Part shown: positions 9,470 to 18,691 of the stretch, piece after piece
How the letters are laid out: every line of letters starts with the position of its first letter
How positions within the stretch are numbered: the stretch's first letter is position 1
Assembly (NCBI RefSeq): GCF_003664645.1
Contig: NZ_RCHC01000005.1
Coordinates: forward strand, 160,641-224,640
Origin: Acinetobacter chengduensis
GTDB taxonomy: Bacteria; Pseudomonadota; Gammaproteobacteria; Pseudomonadales; Moraxellaceae
DNA: 64,000 nt
Direction: 5' to 3'
Program-made: the position numbers and the translations under genes
Notes under the pieces: model-generated
Databases searched by the model: none
What the model was told of the DNA's origin: nothing
The model's input: the letters and a program-made list of their open reading frames with translations, nothing else

Positions 9470-11056
9470 ATGAAAAATACTGTAATACAGAGTTTAAGAG
9501 TAGATGTACAAGCATTATTACAGCTCGGACAAAAAACTATTCAACAAATTGTAGATCAAAAATTTTTAATAAATACAGAGTTTGATGAGGCATCTGCATA
9601 TCAAGCGATAGAGGTTCTTCGTGGGGAACATATCAAACTTGAAGAATTAGAAATGGTGCTTGCAGTGGTTGGGACTATGAAAGCAGGTAAATCGACCACA
9701 ATTAATGCCATTGTAGGGACGGAAATTTTACCGAATCGTAATGCACCAATGACAGCCATTCCAACGTTGATTAAACATACTCAAGGGCAAAAACGGCCTC
9801 GTTTTATTTTTTCAGAAAAAGCGAGTCAGCCAATTAATCAACTTGTTCAGGATTTAAAGAAAGCTTTTAAAGATAAAAACTATCAACAAGAGCTTGAGCG
9901 ACTTAAATCGGATTATGATTTATATGAATTAGTTGAAAAAATACAGAAAGGCATTAAGGTCGTTAATCGGGCACTAGATGAGCATCGTGTTATTAAGGCA
10001 TTACAAGCCATTAATGATCTAGTGCGTATAGCTCCAAAGTTTGGTTTAGTGTTCCCATTTGATCAATATCAGGAAATTGATCAATTACCTGTGATTGAAG
10101 TGGAATTTGCGCATTTAAAAGAAACAGAAGAAAATGTAGGGAAACTAATTCTGCTTGATACCCCAGGACCAAATGAAGCAGAGCAAGCACATTTACGTCC
10201 ACTACTACAAGATCAACTTAAAAAGGCTTCTGCTGTATTGGCGGTAATGGACTATACCCAGTTAAAGTCCGAAGCAGATGCTCAGGTTCGGGATGATTTA
10301 AAAGCAATTAGCAATATTGCTCAAGATCGAGTTTATGCTTTGGTGAATAAGTTTGATAACTGTGATCGTAATGGAATACAGGAAAGTGATGTAAAAGAGT
10401 TTGTTGAGGGATTAACAGATGGTTTAATAAAAAAACATAATATTTATCCTGTATCTGCACGCTTTGCCTATTTGGCAAATAGGGCCAGACATAATTGTTT
10501 AGAGGATGGTTCATTACCTGATATAGAGGATGCTGCATGGGTAGAAGATTTTTATCAGGAAGCAGGTCTACGCAGAGAATCTCACCGTACTCCAGAAAGA
10601 ATTGCAGAGGGTATAGAAGACTTGTGGGGAGATTCTAAATTTACGCAACCCTTGAAAGAAGTGATTGAGGTTGCACATGATAAGGCTGCATTAATTGCTT
10701 TAGAATCAGCATTAGATAAATTGGCTAATTATACAAATCAGTTAAATCCAGTTATTTCTGCTTTTGATAAATCAATTTATTTAGAAAATCGAGAGTCAGA
10801 GAAAATAGTTTTAGATTTACAAAATGATTTGACTGAAATTGAAAATATATTAGATAGAAAAGAGAATCTTGTGAATGATCAATGGCGAAATACTATAAAA
10901 AGTTTACGTGAAAAGCACACTCGAATTTTTAAGAAATATATGCAAGTACTGAGATTAATAAGGCAAAGAGAAGATTTAAATGAAATATTGTCAACTATGA
11001 CTTTAGTAAATAAGTCTACTCAGATATTAAAAAAGCGTTTAGTTGATATAGCTTAA
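9470..11056 (+). CDS. Dynamin-like GTPase A (short paralogue)
   Basis: 528-residue dynamin-family GTPase. G1/P-loop GTMKAGKS is at residues 68-75, G3 DTPG at 230-233 and G4 NKFD at 293-296. The C-terminal about 130 residues are helical and charged, much shorter than in its neighbour, so the stalk may be supplied by the second protein. I chose ATG 9470; an in-frame TTG at 9461 is possible and neither has a strong ribosome site. Bacterial dynamins remodel or tether membranes. The E. coli relative CrfC/RdcA (YjdA) is paired with YjcZ (RdcB), as here. Parts of the G domain are nearly identical in DNA to the next gene. Confidence 0.88.
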   Translation: MKNTVIQSLRVDVQALLQLGQKTIQQIVDQKFLINTEFDEASAYQAIEVLRGEHIKLEELEMVLAVVGTMKAGKSTTINAIVGTEILPNRNAPMTAIPTLIKHTQGQKRPRFIFSEKASQPINQLVQDLKKAFKDKNYQQELERLKSDYDLYELVEKIQKGIKVVNRALDEHRVIKALQAINDLVRIAPKFGLVFPFDQYQEIDQLPVIEVEFAHLKETEENVGKLILLDTPGPNEAEQAHLRPLLQDQLKKASAVLAVMDYTQLKSEADAQVRDDLKAISNIAQDRVYALVNKFDNCDRNGIQESDVKEFVEGLTDGLIKKHNIYPVSARFAYLANRARHNCLEDGSLPDIEDAAWVEDFYQEAGLRRESHRTPERIAEGIEDLWGDSKFTQPLKEVIEVAHDKAALIALESALDKLANYTNQLNPVISAFDKSIYLENRESEKIVLDLQNDLTEIENILDRKENLVNDQWRNTIKSLREKHTRIFKKYMQVLRLIRQREDLNEILSTMTLVNKSTQILKKRLVDIA

Positions 11057-11089
11057 CTTAGTAATTTAGAATTTAAGGGGGATGAGTGT

Positions 11090-13573
11090 ATGAGTAATTT
11101 TGTTGAAAACTTAAGAGAAGAAGCACAAGTTTTATTACAACTTGAGCAAAGTCTTTTAAATCAAATGACAGACCACGGTGTTTTGGATAAGCCAGATGAG
11201 AATATCCAACAACTAGATAATACTAAAGCTAAATCCAAAAAATCAGATAAGTCAAAAGATACTAAAATTGAGGAAACTGAACAATCTGATCGTGCAACAA
11301 TTGATACCGAATCAGTGAAGCAAGAAATTGCGACATTAAGGGGAGAGGGATTAAAACTTGCTGAATTGGAAATGGTACTTGCCGTTGTTGGGACAATGAA
11401 AGCAGGTAAATCGACTACGATTAACGCCATTGTCGGAACAGAGATTTTACCGAATCGTAATGCACCGATGACAGCGATTCCAACATTGATTAAACATAGC
11501 AAAGGTCAGAAACAGGCACGCTTAACATTTACCCAAAAAGCCAGTCAACCTGCAAATCAACTCATAGAAAATTTAAGAGAAAGATTCAAAGATGAAAAGT
11601 ATCAGGAAGAACTTAACAAATTTAAATCAGATAAAGATTTGAATGTCACGATTGAAAGAATCCAAAATGGCATTCAGATTGCCAATCAAGCATTAGGTGA
11701 AAAAGAGATTTTTGACTTTCTTGTTTCTGTAAATGATTTAGTTCGTATCGCCCCTAAGTTCGGTGAAAAGTTTCCATTTGATCAATATCAGGAAATTGAT
11801 CACTTACCTGTAATCGAAGTGGAGTTTACGCACCTAAAAGAAGTCGAAGAAAGTTCAGGGAAACTGATTCTGCTTGATACCCCAGGACCAAATGAAGCAG
11901 GGCAAGCACATTTACGTCTAATGCTACAAGATCAACTTAAAAAGGCTTCTGCTGTGTTGGCGGTAATGGACTATACCCAGTTAAAGTCCGAAGCAGATGC
12001 ACAAGTTCGTGATGATTTAAAAGCAATTGGCAATACAGTTAAAAATCGTATCTATGCTTTGGTGAATAAGTTTGATAATAAAGATCGCAATGCCATGAAA
12101 GAGGATGAAGTTAAAGAATTTATAACAGGTTTAACCGATGGATTAATCAAAAAAGAAAAAGTCTATCCTGTATCCGCAAAGCGTGGCTATTTAGCAAATC
12201 AAGCCAAAAATGAACTTAAAGATGATGGTTCATTACCTGATATAGAGGATGCTGCATGGGTTGAAGATTTTTATAAAGAGGCAGGGTTACTCAGGGAATC
12301 TCGTCGTACCCCAGAAAGAATCGTAGAGGGAATAGAAGATTTATGGGAAGACTCTAAATTTAGTCAACCTTTAAAAGAAGTGATTGAAGAGTCTTATAAG
12401 AAAGCAGCATTTTTTGCTCTTGACTCGGCAATTGATAAATTAAATGAATGTTCGGGAAAGATAAATACGATCTTGGCTGTTAAAGAGAAAGCAGTTCAAA
12501 AAACTGCTAGCGAGTTGGAGGAATTGGTTGAGAATTTAACCAAAGATATTGTAAGTATTAACCAAACTCAATCAGAAGCTGAAAAATCAATTGCTCAACA
12601 TCGAGAAAATTTTTCAAAAAATATTGATGTTATTATTCAGAAAGAGTTTGATGATGTACGGAGTGAAATAAATAAGAGTATATTTAGTGGGAATAAGCTG
12701 TCTGCTGATTTAAAAAAGCAAGATAAAGAACAACAAAAACAAACAGAAAGAAAAAGCAGATCATTCTTGGACTCTATGTTTAGATCATTAGAGAAAATGT
12801 CTAGGAAATTTGAAGATTTTCAATATGATTCTAAAAATCCAGTGATTAATTTTGGTGATCATAAGGAAAAAGCGCAAGAGTTTTTAGATAGTCTTGCAGA
12901 AGTCATTTCTAAATCGAATGATGAAACCAATAGAAATATTGAGATTGCACTTGATACCTTGTTAAATACATTTGAAACAGAGTTTAAAGATAAAATTAGT
13001 GTAGAAGCTCAAAAAACGATTAAACAGATCAATAAGACACTCAATCAAAGTGGTTTTGAAGATATTGAATTAAAACTCCCAAGTCGTAGAAACTTGGATC
13101 TAAAAGTTTCAAGTGCAAAACTGATGCAGGATGCTTTGGTTGAGGATAGTCGTAAAGAAACTTATTCTAGGGTTGTAAATAGTTGGTGGGGACGAACTAA
13201 AAATTGGTTTAGTAATGATTGGGGACGAGAAGATTATACTGTAACTGTTAAAGAGTATAAGGTAGATATGAATATAATTAAGCTACAGGTTGAAAGTAGT
13301 TTAAAAGAAAATCAGGAATTATTGAATCAATCTATTGCCAAGAATATCGAAAAACCTTTAGAGGAAACTTCACAGCAGTTCTTTAAAGATTTTAAAACTA
13401 AAGTCTCTGGTTTAAGAAAGGATATTGAGAATAGTCTGAATGATAAGGAAAAGTCTAAACAAGATGAAACTCAATTCTTGGAAGCTGTTGTATCAATGAA
13501 AAAGATATGTGAAGGTGTGAAAGAGCGTATTTCGATGCTGAGAACTACTGTAGCGGAAAATATAAAGGCATAG
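11090..13573 (+). CDS. Dynamin-like GTPase B (long paralogue, CrfC/RdcA-like)
   Basis: 827-residue dynamin-family GTPase. A Lys/Glu/Ser-rich insertion (about residues 38-75) precedes the G domain. G1 GTMKAGKS is at 101-108, G3 DTPG at 263-266 and G4 NKFD at 326-329. Residues about 460-820 are a long predicted coiled-coil/helical stalk, with a Trp-rich patch (NSWWGRTKNWFSNDWG, near 13180-13220) that could be a membrane-touching tip. Start ATG follows AAGGGGG about 10 bases upstream. It lies 33 bases after dynamin A. The likely partnership is hetero-oligomerisation of the two dynamins, as in paired bacterial dynamin-like proteins; that is inference. Confidence 0.9.
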   Translation: MSNFVENLREEAQVLLQLEQSLLNQMTDHGVLDKPDENIQQLDNTKAKSKKSDKSKDTKIEETEQSDRATIDTESVKQEIATLRGEGLKLAELEMVLAVVGTMKAGKSTTINAIVGTEILPNRNAPMTAIPTLIKHSKGQKQARLTFTQKASQPANQLIENLRERFKDEKYQEELNKFKSDKDLNVTIERIQNGIQIANQALGEKEIFDFLVSVNDLVRIAPKFGEKFPFDQYQEIDHLPVIEVEFTHLKEVEESSGKLILLDTPGPNEAGQAHLRLMLQDQLKKASAVLAVMDYTQLKSEADAQVRDDLKAIGNTVKNRIYALVNKFDNKDRNAMKEDEVKEFITGLTDGLIKKEKVYPVSAKRGYLANQAKNELKDDGSLPDIEDAAWVEDFYKEAGLLRESRRTPERIVEGIEDLWEDSKFSQPLKEVIEESYKKAAFFALDSAIDKLNECSGKINTILAVKEKAVQKTASELEELVENLTKDIVSINQTQSEAEKSIAQHRENFSKNIDVIIQKEFDDVRSEINKSIFSGNKLSADLKKQDKEQQKQTERKSRSFLDSMFRSLEKMSRKFEDFQYDSKNPVINFGDHKEKAQEFLDSLAEVISKSNDETNRNIEIALDTLLNTFETEFKDKISVEAQKTIKQINKTLNQSGFEDIELKLPSRRNLDLKVSSAKLMQDALVEDSRKETYSRVVNSWWGRTKNWFSNDWGREDYTVTVKEYKVDMNIIKLQVESSLKENQELLNQSIAKNIEKPLEETSQQFFKDFKTKVSGLRKDIENSLNDKEKSKQDETQFLEAVVSMKKICEGVKERISMLRTTVAENIKA

Positions 13574-13595
13574 CTTTAATTTTTGTTTCACTATC

Positions 13596-13625
13596 GAGGT
13601 TATTTGAATGATCAAGAATAACCTC
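13596..13625 (+). other. Hairpin between dynamin B and rdcB-like gene
   Basis: Perfect 9-bp stem (13596-13604 with 13617-13625) and 12-base loop in the 71-base intergenic gap. No T-tract follows, so it is more likely an mRNA processing or stability element than a terminator. Confidence 0.45.
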
Positions 13626-13644
13626 ATCTAAAAAGGTTTAAATC

Positions 13645-14532
13645 ATGCAGTGTGAAATATCAAAAATTATGCCTTGTATTGCAGATAAATTTGTCATTGA
13701 AATTGCAAATAGTATTCAAGTTTCGCAAGATCATGTCAGAGTTCAATCAACTAGATTGGGAAAAGTTGCTCGTTTAGTTGATGGCTTTACAGGTGCAGGA
13801 GCAAAACGCCAGCAGCAAATTAATCAAAATTTAACAACAGGTTTAAATTCTGCTTTTGAATGGCTAAATACTTTAACCAAAGAGCTAACACTGGGTTTCT
13901 CAGCTATTCAGGTTGCCAATCAAAAAATTACTGAGGTTCAGGATGCTGTAACTGATTTAGCAGGATTCAGTGTAGAAACCCGATACTTATTAGAAGAGTT
14001 ATCTGTAAACCTACATGATCGTTGTGATAACCTTGATGAGAGATTGTCATTGGTCGAAGCTGAAAATAAAGCTGAACGACAAATTACTTTATTGTTTAAA
14101 CAGTGGGCTGCTCATGATTTTGATCAGATTTCTCCATTATTAAGGCTTTATACTGTTCTGGAAAGATTGTACTGGGGGGATTTTGGTGATTATTACCGAC
14201 AATATCATTCAGATCATAAAGCTAAAAAATTAATTCAGGATTTAAAGCAACGTATTCGTTTAGAGGCAATACAACGTTTACAAGTAGACACAAGCATAGG
14301 GAAGAATGATTTTTTACATCCTTTACAGTGGGCAAAACAAAATGATAGAGAACTTAGTCTCGACTTAAAAGAAACCTATGCTTATATGGGAGACTGGACA
14401 GATCCCGATAAAACACCATTCAATTATTTTGCTTCACAACAACCTGAACAGCTTTCCTTATACTTACCTCGTATTTTAACGTCTGAAAAATTAACCAGCC
14501 ATTCATTAAACGAAATGTTTGGGGTGCGATAA
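13645..14532 (+). CDS. RdcB/YjcZ-family protein (diguanylate cyclase regulator family)
   Basis: 295 residues, the size of E. coli YjcZ/RdcB. The N-terminus (LPCIADKF-like, then RLVDGFTGAGAKRQQQINQN near residues 52-71) and the central helical SAFEWLNTLTKEL stretch fit that family as I know it. The middle (about 80-150) is predicted coiled coil. In enterobacteria RdcA (a dynamin) and RdcB are encoded together and modulate diguanylate cyclase activity; the name describes the family, not a proven role here. The TAA stop shares its last base with the patatin ATG (position 14532), so translation is coupled. Confidence 0.7.
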   Translation: MQCEISKIMPCIADKFVIEIANSIQVSQDHVRVQSTRLGKVARLVDGFTGAGAKRQQQINQNLTTGLNSAFEWLNTLTKELTLGFSAIQVANQKITEVQDAVTDLAGFSVETRYLLEELSVNLHDRCDNLDERLSLVEAENKAERQITLLFKQWAAHDFDQISPLLRLYTVLERLYWGDFGDYYRQYHSDHKAKKLIQDLKQRIRLEAIQRLQVDTSIGKNDFLHPLQWAKQNDRELSLDLKETYAYMGDWTDPDKTPFNYFASQQPEQLSLYLPRILTSEKLTSHSLNEMFGVR

Positions 14533-15629
14533 TGGAAAAATTAATTAAAACAGGTTTAATTCTATCAGGTGGTGGCGCAAAAGGGGCTTATCATGTAGGA
14601 GTTGTAAAGGCACTAGCAGAGTATGGTATCCAAGCTGACGCGATCGCAGGGGCGAGTATTGGCGCCTTAAATGGTTCTTTACTAGCAGCCAGTCATTCCA
14701 TGCAACAAGGATATGAGCATTTAAATCGGGTATGGCAAACCTTAAGCCAGCAGTCACCACTGAAATTCCAATCCAAAAATTTATTTGTTCCACAGTATCT
14801 AGTGCTATTGGCAAGTTTTGGCTTACGTTTAAATATCACAAATATTCTGCCTTTTATTGCTTATCGTAGTGTAAAGGGCTTATTAAAACAGTTTGATATT
14901 TATCCAGAATTCCTTAAAAAACTTGAAGATCAATTGGGAAGTAGAAATAGTGTATTAGATAATTCACCACTTACAGCACTGATTGATGAATATCTCAATT
15001 GGCAGGATTTGCAACGTGGAACACCACTATATGTTTCTGTTTATAAAAGTAATGGCGGACTAATTGATCTAATGGGATGTATCGCTGCAATGCTGGATAT
15101 GAAAGATACAGCTCCATCAGAGTTTTTTTGCTTACAACAGTTTTCAGAGCAAGATTGGAAAAATGCGTTAATGGCTTCGGCTGCTTTACCTTTACTGTAT
15201 GAAAGTCAGAAAATAGGAGATAATTCTTTTACTGATGGTGGGCAAGGTGGATGGAAAACAGTACAAGGCAATACACCGATTACACCATTGGTTGAAGCAG
15301 GTTGTAACTTGGTGATTGTTAGTCATTTGTCTGATGGCTCTTTATGGGATAGGCATAATTTCCCTGATACGACAGTTGTGGAAATCCGCCCACAAAAAGA
15401 GATTAGTCGGGATGGGGCAAAAGATTTATTAGCATTCGATAGCAGTCGGATCAATGAATGGATCGAACAAGGCTACACTGATACAATTGCTTGTATTGGT
15501 AAAATAAAAGAAGCTCTGGATAATCGTAGCCATTTAAAGAGTATAATGCAAGAACAGCAAAAAGCTGAAAAAGTGATGTTGAGTAGTTCAGAACGGATGC
15601 ATGAGATAATGACAAAAATAAGAAAATAA
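14532..15629 (+). CDS. Patatin-like phospholipase
   Basis: 365-residue patatin-fold lipid acyl hydrolase. The oxyanion-hole motif GGGAKG is at residues 13-18, nucleophile Ser42 lies in GASIG (40-44), and the dyad Asp235 lies in DGG, so the active site is intact. No signal peptide, so cytoplasmic; the substrate is probably membrane phospholipid. It overlaps the RdcB-like gene by one base and ends a five-gene directional run starting with the WYL regulator. Patatins serve as membrane-degrading effectors in anti-phage systems (for example CapV in CBASS), and pairing with dynamins would place both proteins at membranes. A defence role is inferred. Confidence 0.88.
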   Translation: MEKLIKTGLILSGGGAKGAYHVGVVKALAEYGIQADAIAGASIGALNGSLLAASHSMQQGYEHLNRVWQTLSQQSPLKFQSKNLFVPQYLVLLASFGLRLNITNILPFIAYRSVKGLLKQFDIYPEFLKKLEDQLGSRNSVLDNSPLTALIDEYLNWQDLQRGTPLYVSVYKSNGGLIDLMGCIAAMLDMKDTAPSEFFCLQQFSEQDWKNALMASAALPLLYESQKIGDNSFTDGGQGGWKTVQGNTPITPLVEAGCNLVIVSHLSDGSLWDRHNFPDTTVVEIRPQKEISRDGAKDLLAFDSSRINEWIEQGYTDTIACIGKIKEALDNRSHLKSIMQEQQKAEKVMLSSSERMHEIMTKIRK

Positions 15630-15779
15630 ATTAAATATCTAACTTGAATCGTTTATGAGTATTTTTTTTTTGAAAAGAGAACGATTTTAACTATTACTTG
15701 TGTGCATTACTCTAGCCGTTCACTGACAGGGCAAGTTCATCTAATAGGATTTCAAAGTAGAAATTCTCCTAAAGATACA

Positions 15780-15898
15780 AGTTGGAGCTTTTGCATAAAA
15801 ATATTTATGCTAGTAGGCATTGAAAATATTTAGCCTCAGTGCATTTCATATGTAAAACACTGAACAAGCATCCCATGCCTTAGCGCATGGGTTTTTTT
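15780..15898 (+). ncRNA. Candidate small RNA with stem-loops and a Rho-independent terminator
   Basis: The 294-base gap 15630-15923 has no credible ORF but carries consecutive stems: 15793-15799/15804-15810 (GCATAAA/TTTATGC), AGGC/GCCT at 15815-15818/15833-15836, and the terminator at 15872-15898. The terminator is about 240 bases past the patatin stop, so it may end a small RNA rather than only the operon mRNA. No promoter was identified with confidence, and part of a lost gene is an alternative. Confidence 0.3.
15872..15898 (+). terminator. Strong intrinsic terminator before the IS66 element
   Basis: CCCATGC/GCATGGG 7-bp GC-containing stem (15872-15878 with 15885-15891), 6-base loop, then seven T. 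It ends plus-strand transcription from the dynamin/patatin operon or a small RNA. Confidence 0.85.
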
Positions 15899-15951
15899 AT
15901 GCACACTTCATTTTATTTAAAAGGTAAGCATCCAGTGAAGCCCACTTGAAC

Positions 15952-17539
15952 TCAAGCAGGCTTCCAGTTATGCGGCAGCAGCGCTTCGATATCTTTCATT
16001 TTATGTGTTGACAGCCTTTTCAACACATCACTGAGATAGGCATACGGATCAAGACCATTCAGCTTGGCTGACTGGATTAAAGTCATGATGTTCGCTGCCC
16101 GTTGACCACTACGCAGTGATCCTGCAAATAGCCAGTTTTTTCTGCCTAATGCCCACGGACGCATCTGGTTTTCTATCCAATTATTGTCTATTGGCAAATT
16201 GCCATCATCCAGATAACGGCTTAAGGCAGACCAGCGTTTTAGGCTGTATTTGATTGCTTTCGCTGTAGGTGTAACTCTTTGGTACTTTATCTTGATATTC
16301 TTTCAGCCAGACATACAGTTGACGCATGATCGGTTGACTGTCCTGCTGCCTTCGCTGGTGGCGTTGTTCGGCACTACAGTCTGGTATCTCTCGTAATTCT
16401 GCCTCAATTTGGTAAAGCTGTTGAATCAATTGCAGAGCTTGTTCGGCAATGAGACTTTTACCCGTCACATGCAGCTCATGGAATTTACGACGGGCATGGG
16501 CCATACAACCCACTTCAATCATCTGACCTGAGGCAAAACGTGCCTTATAACCACTATAATCATCACAGATCAGTTGACCTTGCCAGCCTTTTAGGAAATC
16601 TTCGGCATGTTGACCTGATCGACTCGGTTGAAAGTCATAGATCACCGCCTGAATAGAGTTGTACTGTGTGGTGGCATAGGCCCAGACATAACCTTTCTTG
16701 GGTTTCTTCTCGGCCATCTGCATCACGGTCACTGGTGTTTCATCTGCATGAATCACCTGTTGTTGTAATATGATCTGTTTTAAGGCTTCTGCTAGTGGTT
16801 CTAACTGTACACCACATTGACCAACCCATTCCGATAAGGTTGAGCAAGCAAGATCAACCCCGACACGCTGATAGATCAGACGTTGACGATATAAAGGTAA
16901 ATGATCCGCATATTTTGAAACCAGCACATGGCTGAGCAATTCAGGTGTAGCAATGCCTTTATCAATCACATAAGCAGGCATCGGTTCTTGAATCAAGGTA
17001 TCACACTGATCACAGACCCATTTGCCACGGATATGCTGTTCCTTGTAGAACTGTGCTGGTCTGAAATTGAGTTTCTCGCTCAGGTCTTCACCAATACGAC
17101 GAAGCGTGCAGCTACAACTGCATTGTGTCGATGAAGGCTCATGCTCTATACGAATGATGGCTAGATGATCTGGCAGCGGTCGGCGTTTCGGTTTTATTGC
17201 TTTGGTTTCAGCCGATTTGGGTTGATCCGCATTCAGTCGTTCCAGTTCTAAATCAACGGCTGCGATATCTTCTTCAACTGCTTCATCTAACAAGCTGATT
17301 TGTTTGGCAGTGAGGTGTTCATTCTTCTGAGCAAATTTATGCCGTTTAAACAGCGCAAGTTCATGCTCGTATTTTTGTGTGAGTACAGATAGGTGCTGAA
17401 CTTTGGCATCGAGGTGTTGATTGGATTGTTCGAGTTGTTGTTTATCTTCTACAAGTTGCTGATTCTGCATTGCCAACTGCTGGGTAAATTCCAGCAATTG
17501 TTCATGGGTCAGTTGGCTTAAATCAGGCAGCATATTCAT
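15952..17539 (-). pseudogene. tnpC: IS66-family transposase TnpC, frameshifted
   Basis: DDE transposase of the IS66 element. Residues 1-444 are read from 17539 down to 16205: a coiled-coil N-terminus (about 10-75), a Cys-rich zinc-binding region (CSCSCTLRRIGEDL and CDQC) and most of the catalytic core (HADETPVTVM, DDYSGY). The frame then breaks at about 16271-16276 (GTAACT). Dropping one base there gives TPTAKAIKYSLKRW and continues into the conserved C-terminus PIDNNWIENQMRPWALGRKN, read at 16197-15952, which carries the catalytic Glu. One extra base thus splits the gene. The copy is probably inactive unless the base is a sequencing error. Confidence 0.88.
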
Positions 17540-17613
17540 GACCGCAGTATGCCTGAGATCAGGTTAGGGATGAAATAGGTCGTTTGGAGGATGGTAAAAT
17601 AAAGGTATCTGGT

Positions 17614-17949
17614 TTAGATCATTGTGACCACGTGCTGTTGCCCAATTCTCTGCCAAGCTAAACCTTGAATTAATGCCTGTAATTGTTCCGCATTGATACT
17701 CATTGTTTCACCCTGATGAACCTTCGCCCAGTGGAACTTCCCTTGTTCCAATCGTCGGGCACACAGCCAAATCCCTAGACCATCATGTACCAACACTTTC
17801 ATACGATGGCCTCGTTTATTACAGAACAGATAGGCACAATGCGGTTTAACATCACCAAAGGCTTTCAGGACTTGAGCAAGTGCAGTATCTGTACCTGCTC
17901 GCATATCCATGGGTTGGGTAGAGAGCCAGATTTCATCAATGCGGATCAT
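17614..17949 (-). CDS. tnpB: IS66-family accessory protein TnpB (Orf2)
   Basis: 111-residue IS66 Orf2 family protein, full length. Seen: the family opening IDEIWLSTQPMDMRAGTDTAL and the core HCAYLFCNKRGHRMKVLVHDG. Required with TnpA and TnpC for IS66 transposition, though its biochemical role is unclear. ATG overlaps the tnpA stop (ATGA at 17946-17949), and tnpC follows after a 74-base gap. Confidence 0.93.
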   Translation of the reverse strand: MIRIDEIWLSTQPMDMRAGTDTALAQVLKAFGDVKPHCAYLFCNKRGHRMKVLVHDGLGIWLCARRLEQGKFHWAKVHQGETMSINAEQLQALIQGLAWQRIGQQHVVTMI

Positions 17950-18374
17950 TTGATCAAACCTTGCAGCAGAAATAGTAATTCAGTTGTTGATTCCACAGGC
18001 CATTCGATTTCAATCATTTGATCTCTTTCGGAACCTGGTCCCTCATGCAGTGGAATCCTGATATGAGCAGGAGCTTTCTTCTCAGGCACAGGTGATGGAG
18101 ATGTCTCTTGTTTGACTGGCATCGAGTGAACAATGACAGGAAGAAAGTCGGTCTGTGGGATAGGCAGGCTTTTTAATGGAGGGGGCATTGATTCGGACTG
18201 GCGAATCCATTTATGCAGTAGATTAGCATTGATCTGATGTTGCATTGCCACGTTAGCCACTGATGTGTCTGGCTGCTGGCATTGTTGAATAAGCTGATGT
18301 TTAAATTCGGCTGTGAAAGTTCGGCGAGGCTTTTTTTGCGTTGGTGCACTGTCTATAACTGTCTTTAAATCCAT
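17946..18374 (-). CDS. tnpA: IS66-family accessory protein TnpA (Orf1), HTH protein
   Basis: 142 residues, full length. The N-terminal HTH_Tnp_1-type helix-turn-helix (RRTFTAEFKHQLIQQC ... NANLLHKWIRQ, about residues 18-58) should bind DNA. The middle is Pro-rich and the C-terminus short. First gene of the element's leftward operon. Confidence 0.92.
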   Translation of the reverse strand: MDLKTVIDSAPTQKKPRRTFTAEFKHQLIQQCQQPDTSVANVAMQHQINANLLHKWIRQSESMPPPLKSLPIPQTDFLPVIVHSMPVKQETSPSPVPEKKAPAHIRIPLHEGPGSERDQMIEIEWPVESTTELLFLLQGLIK

Positions 18375-18456
18375 AAATAGGTGTCCACTTATTGGTTAGT
18401 GGACACTATCGGGGGATTGATCCACTAAAAATAGTGGTGATTCACTGGAGGCTTAC

Positions 18457-18691
18457 GCTTAAAGTGAATGGTATTATCGCGGATATTACAGCAGGGCAAT
18501 TTAATGAGGCTGAAAATTCGATAATTATTGATGAACATGGTTCTTGGCATAATAAATTTTTCTATATATTGAATGCATATACGCCTTCAATAGACTTTGA
18601 AAATTATGTAGATGAATTTGATCAGCCAACAATAGAAAACGATTATTTAATGATTGTTCAACAGATTCATCAGAATTCAACGACGCTTTAA
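18457..18691 (+). pseudogene. 3' remnant of an unknown gene cut by the IS66 element
   Basis: An open frame continues straight out of the IS66 right end and encodes about 77 residues (LKVNGIIADITAGQFNEAE ... IHQNSTTL) to the TAA at 18689-18691. No start or 5' portion exists left of the element, so the gene lost its N-terminus when the IS inserted or flanking DNA was deleted. Its last 15 bases overlap the 3' end of the convergent helicase gene. The acidic C-terminus is not recognised. Confidence 0.5.

Larger units (their letters stand above)
15924..18456 (-). mobile_element. IS66-family insertion sequence (2533 bp)
   Basis: Carries tnpA, tnpB and a frameshifted tnpC on the minus strand. Imperfect terminal inverted repeats start GTAAGC: 15924 reads GTAAGCATCCAGTGAAG, and the complement of the right end at 18456 reads GTAAGCCTCCAGTGAAT. 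The expected 8-bp target duplication is not clean (TTTAAAAG at 15916-15923 against GCTTAAAG at 18457-18464). The element is therefore old, or its flanks were rearranged by recombination between copies. The right flank is a gene fragment with no matching 5' part to the left. Confidence 0.9.

Noticed and set aside
15780..15900. Possible retron or CRISPR-related RNA
   Set aside because: No reverse transcriptase or cas gene nearby and no repeated spacers; only a generic stem-loop RNA can be argued.
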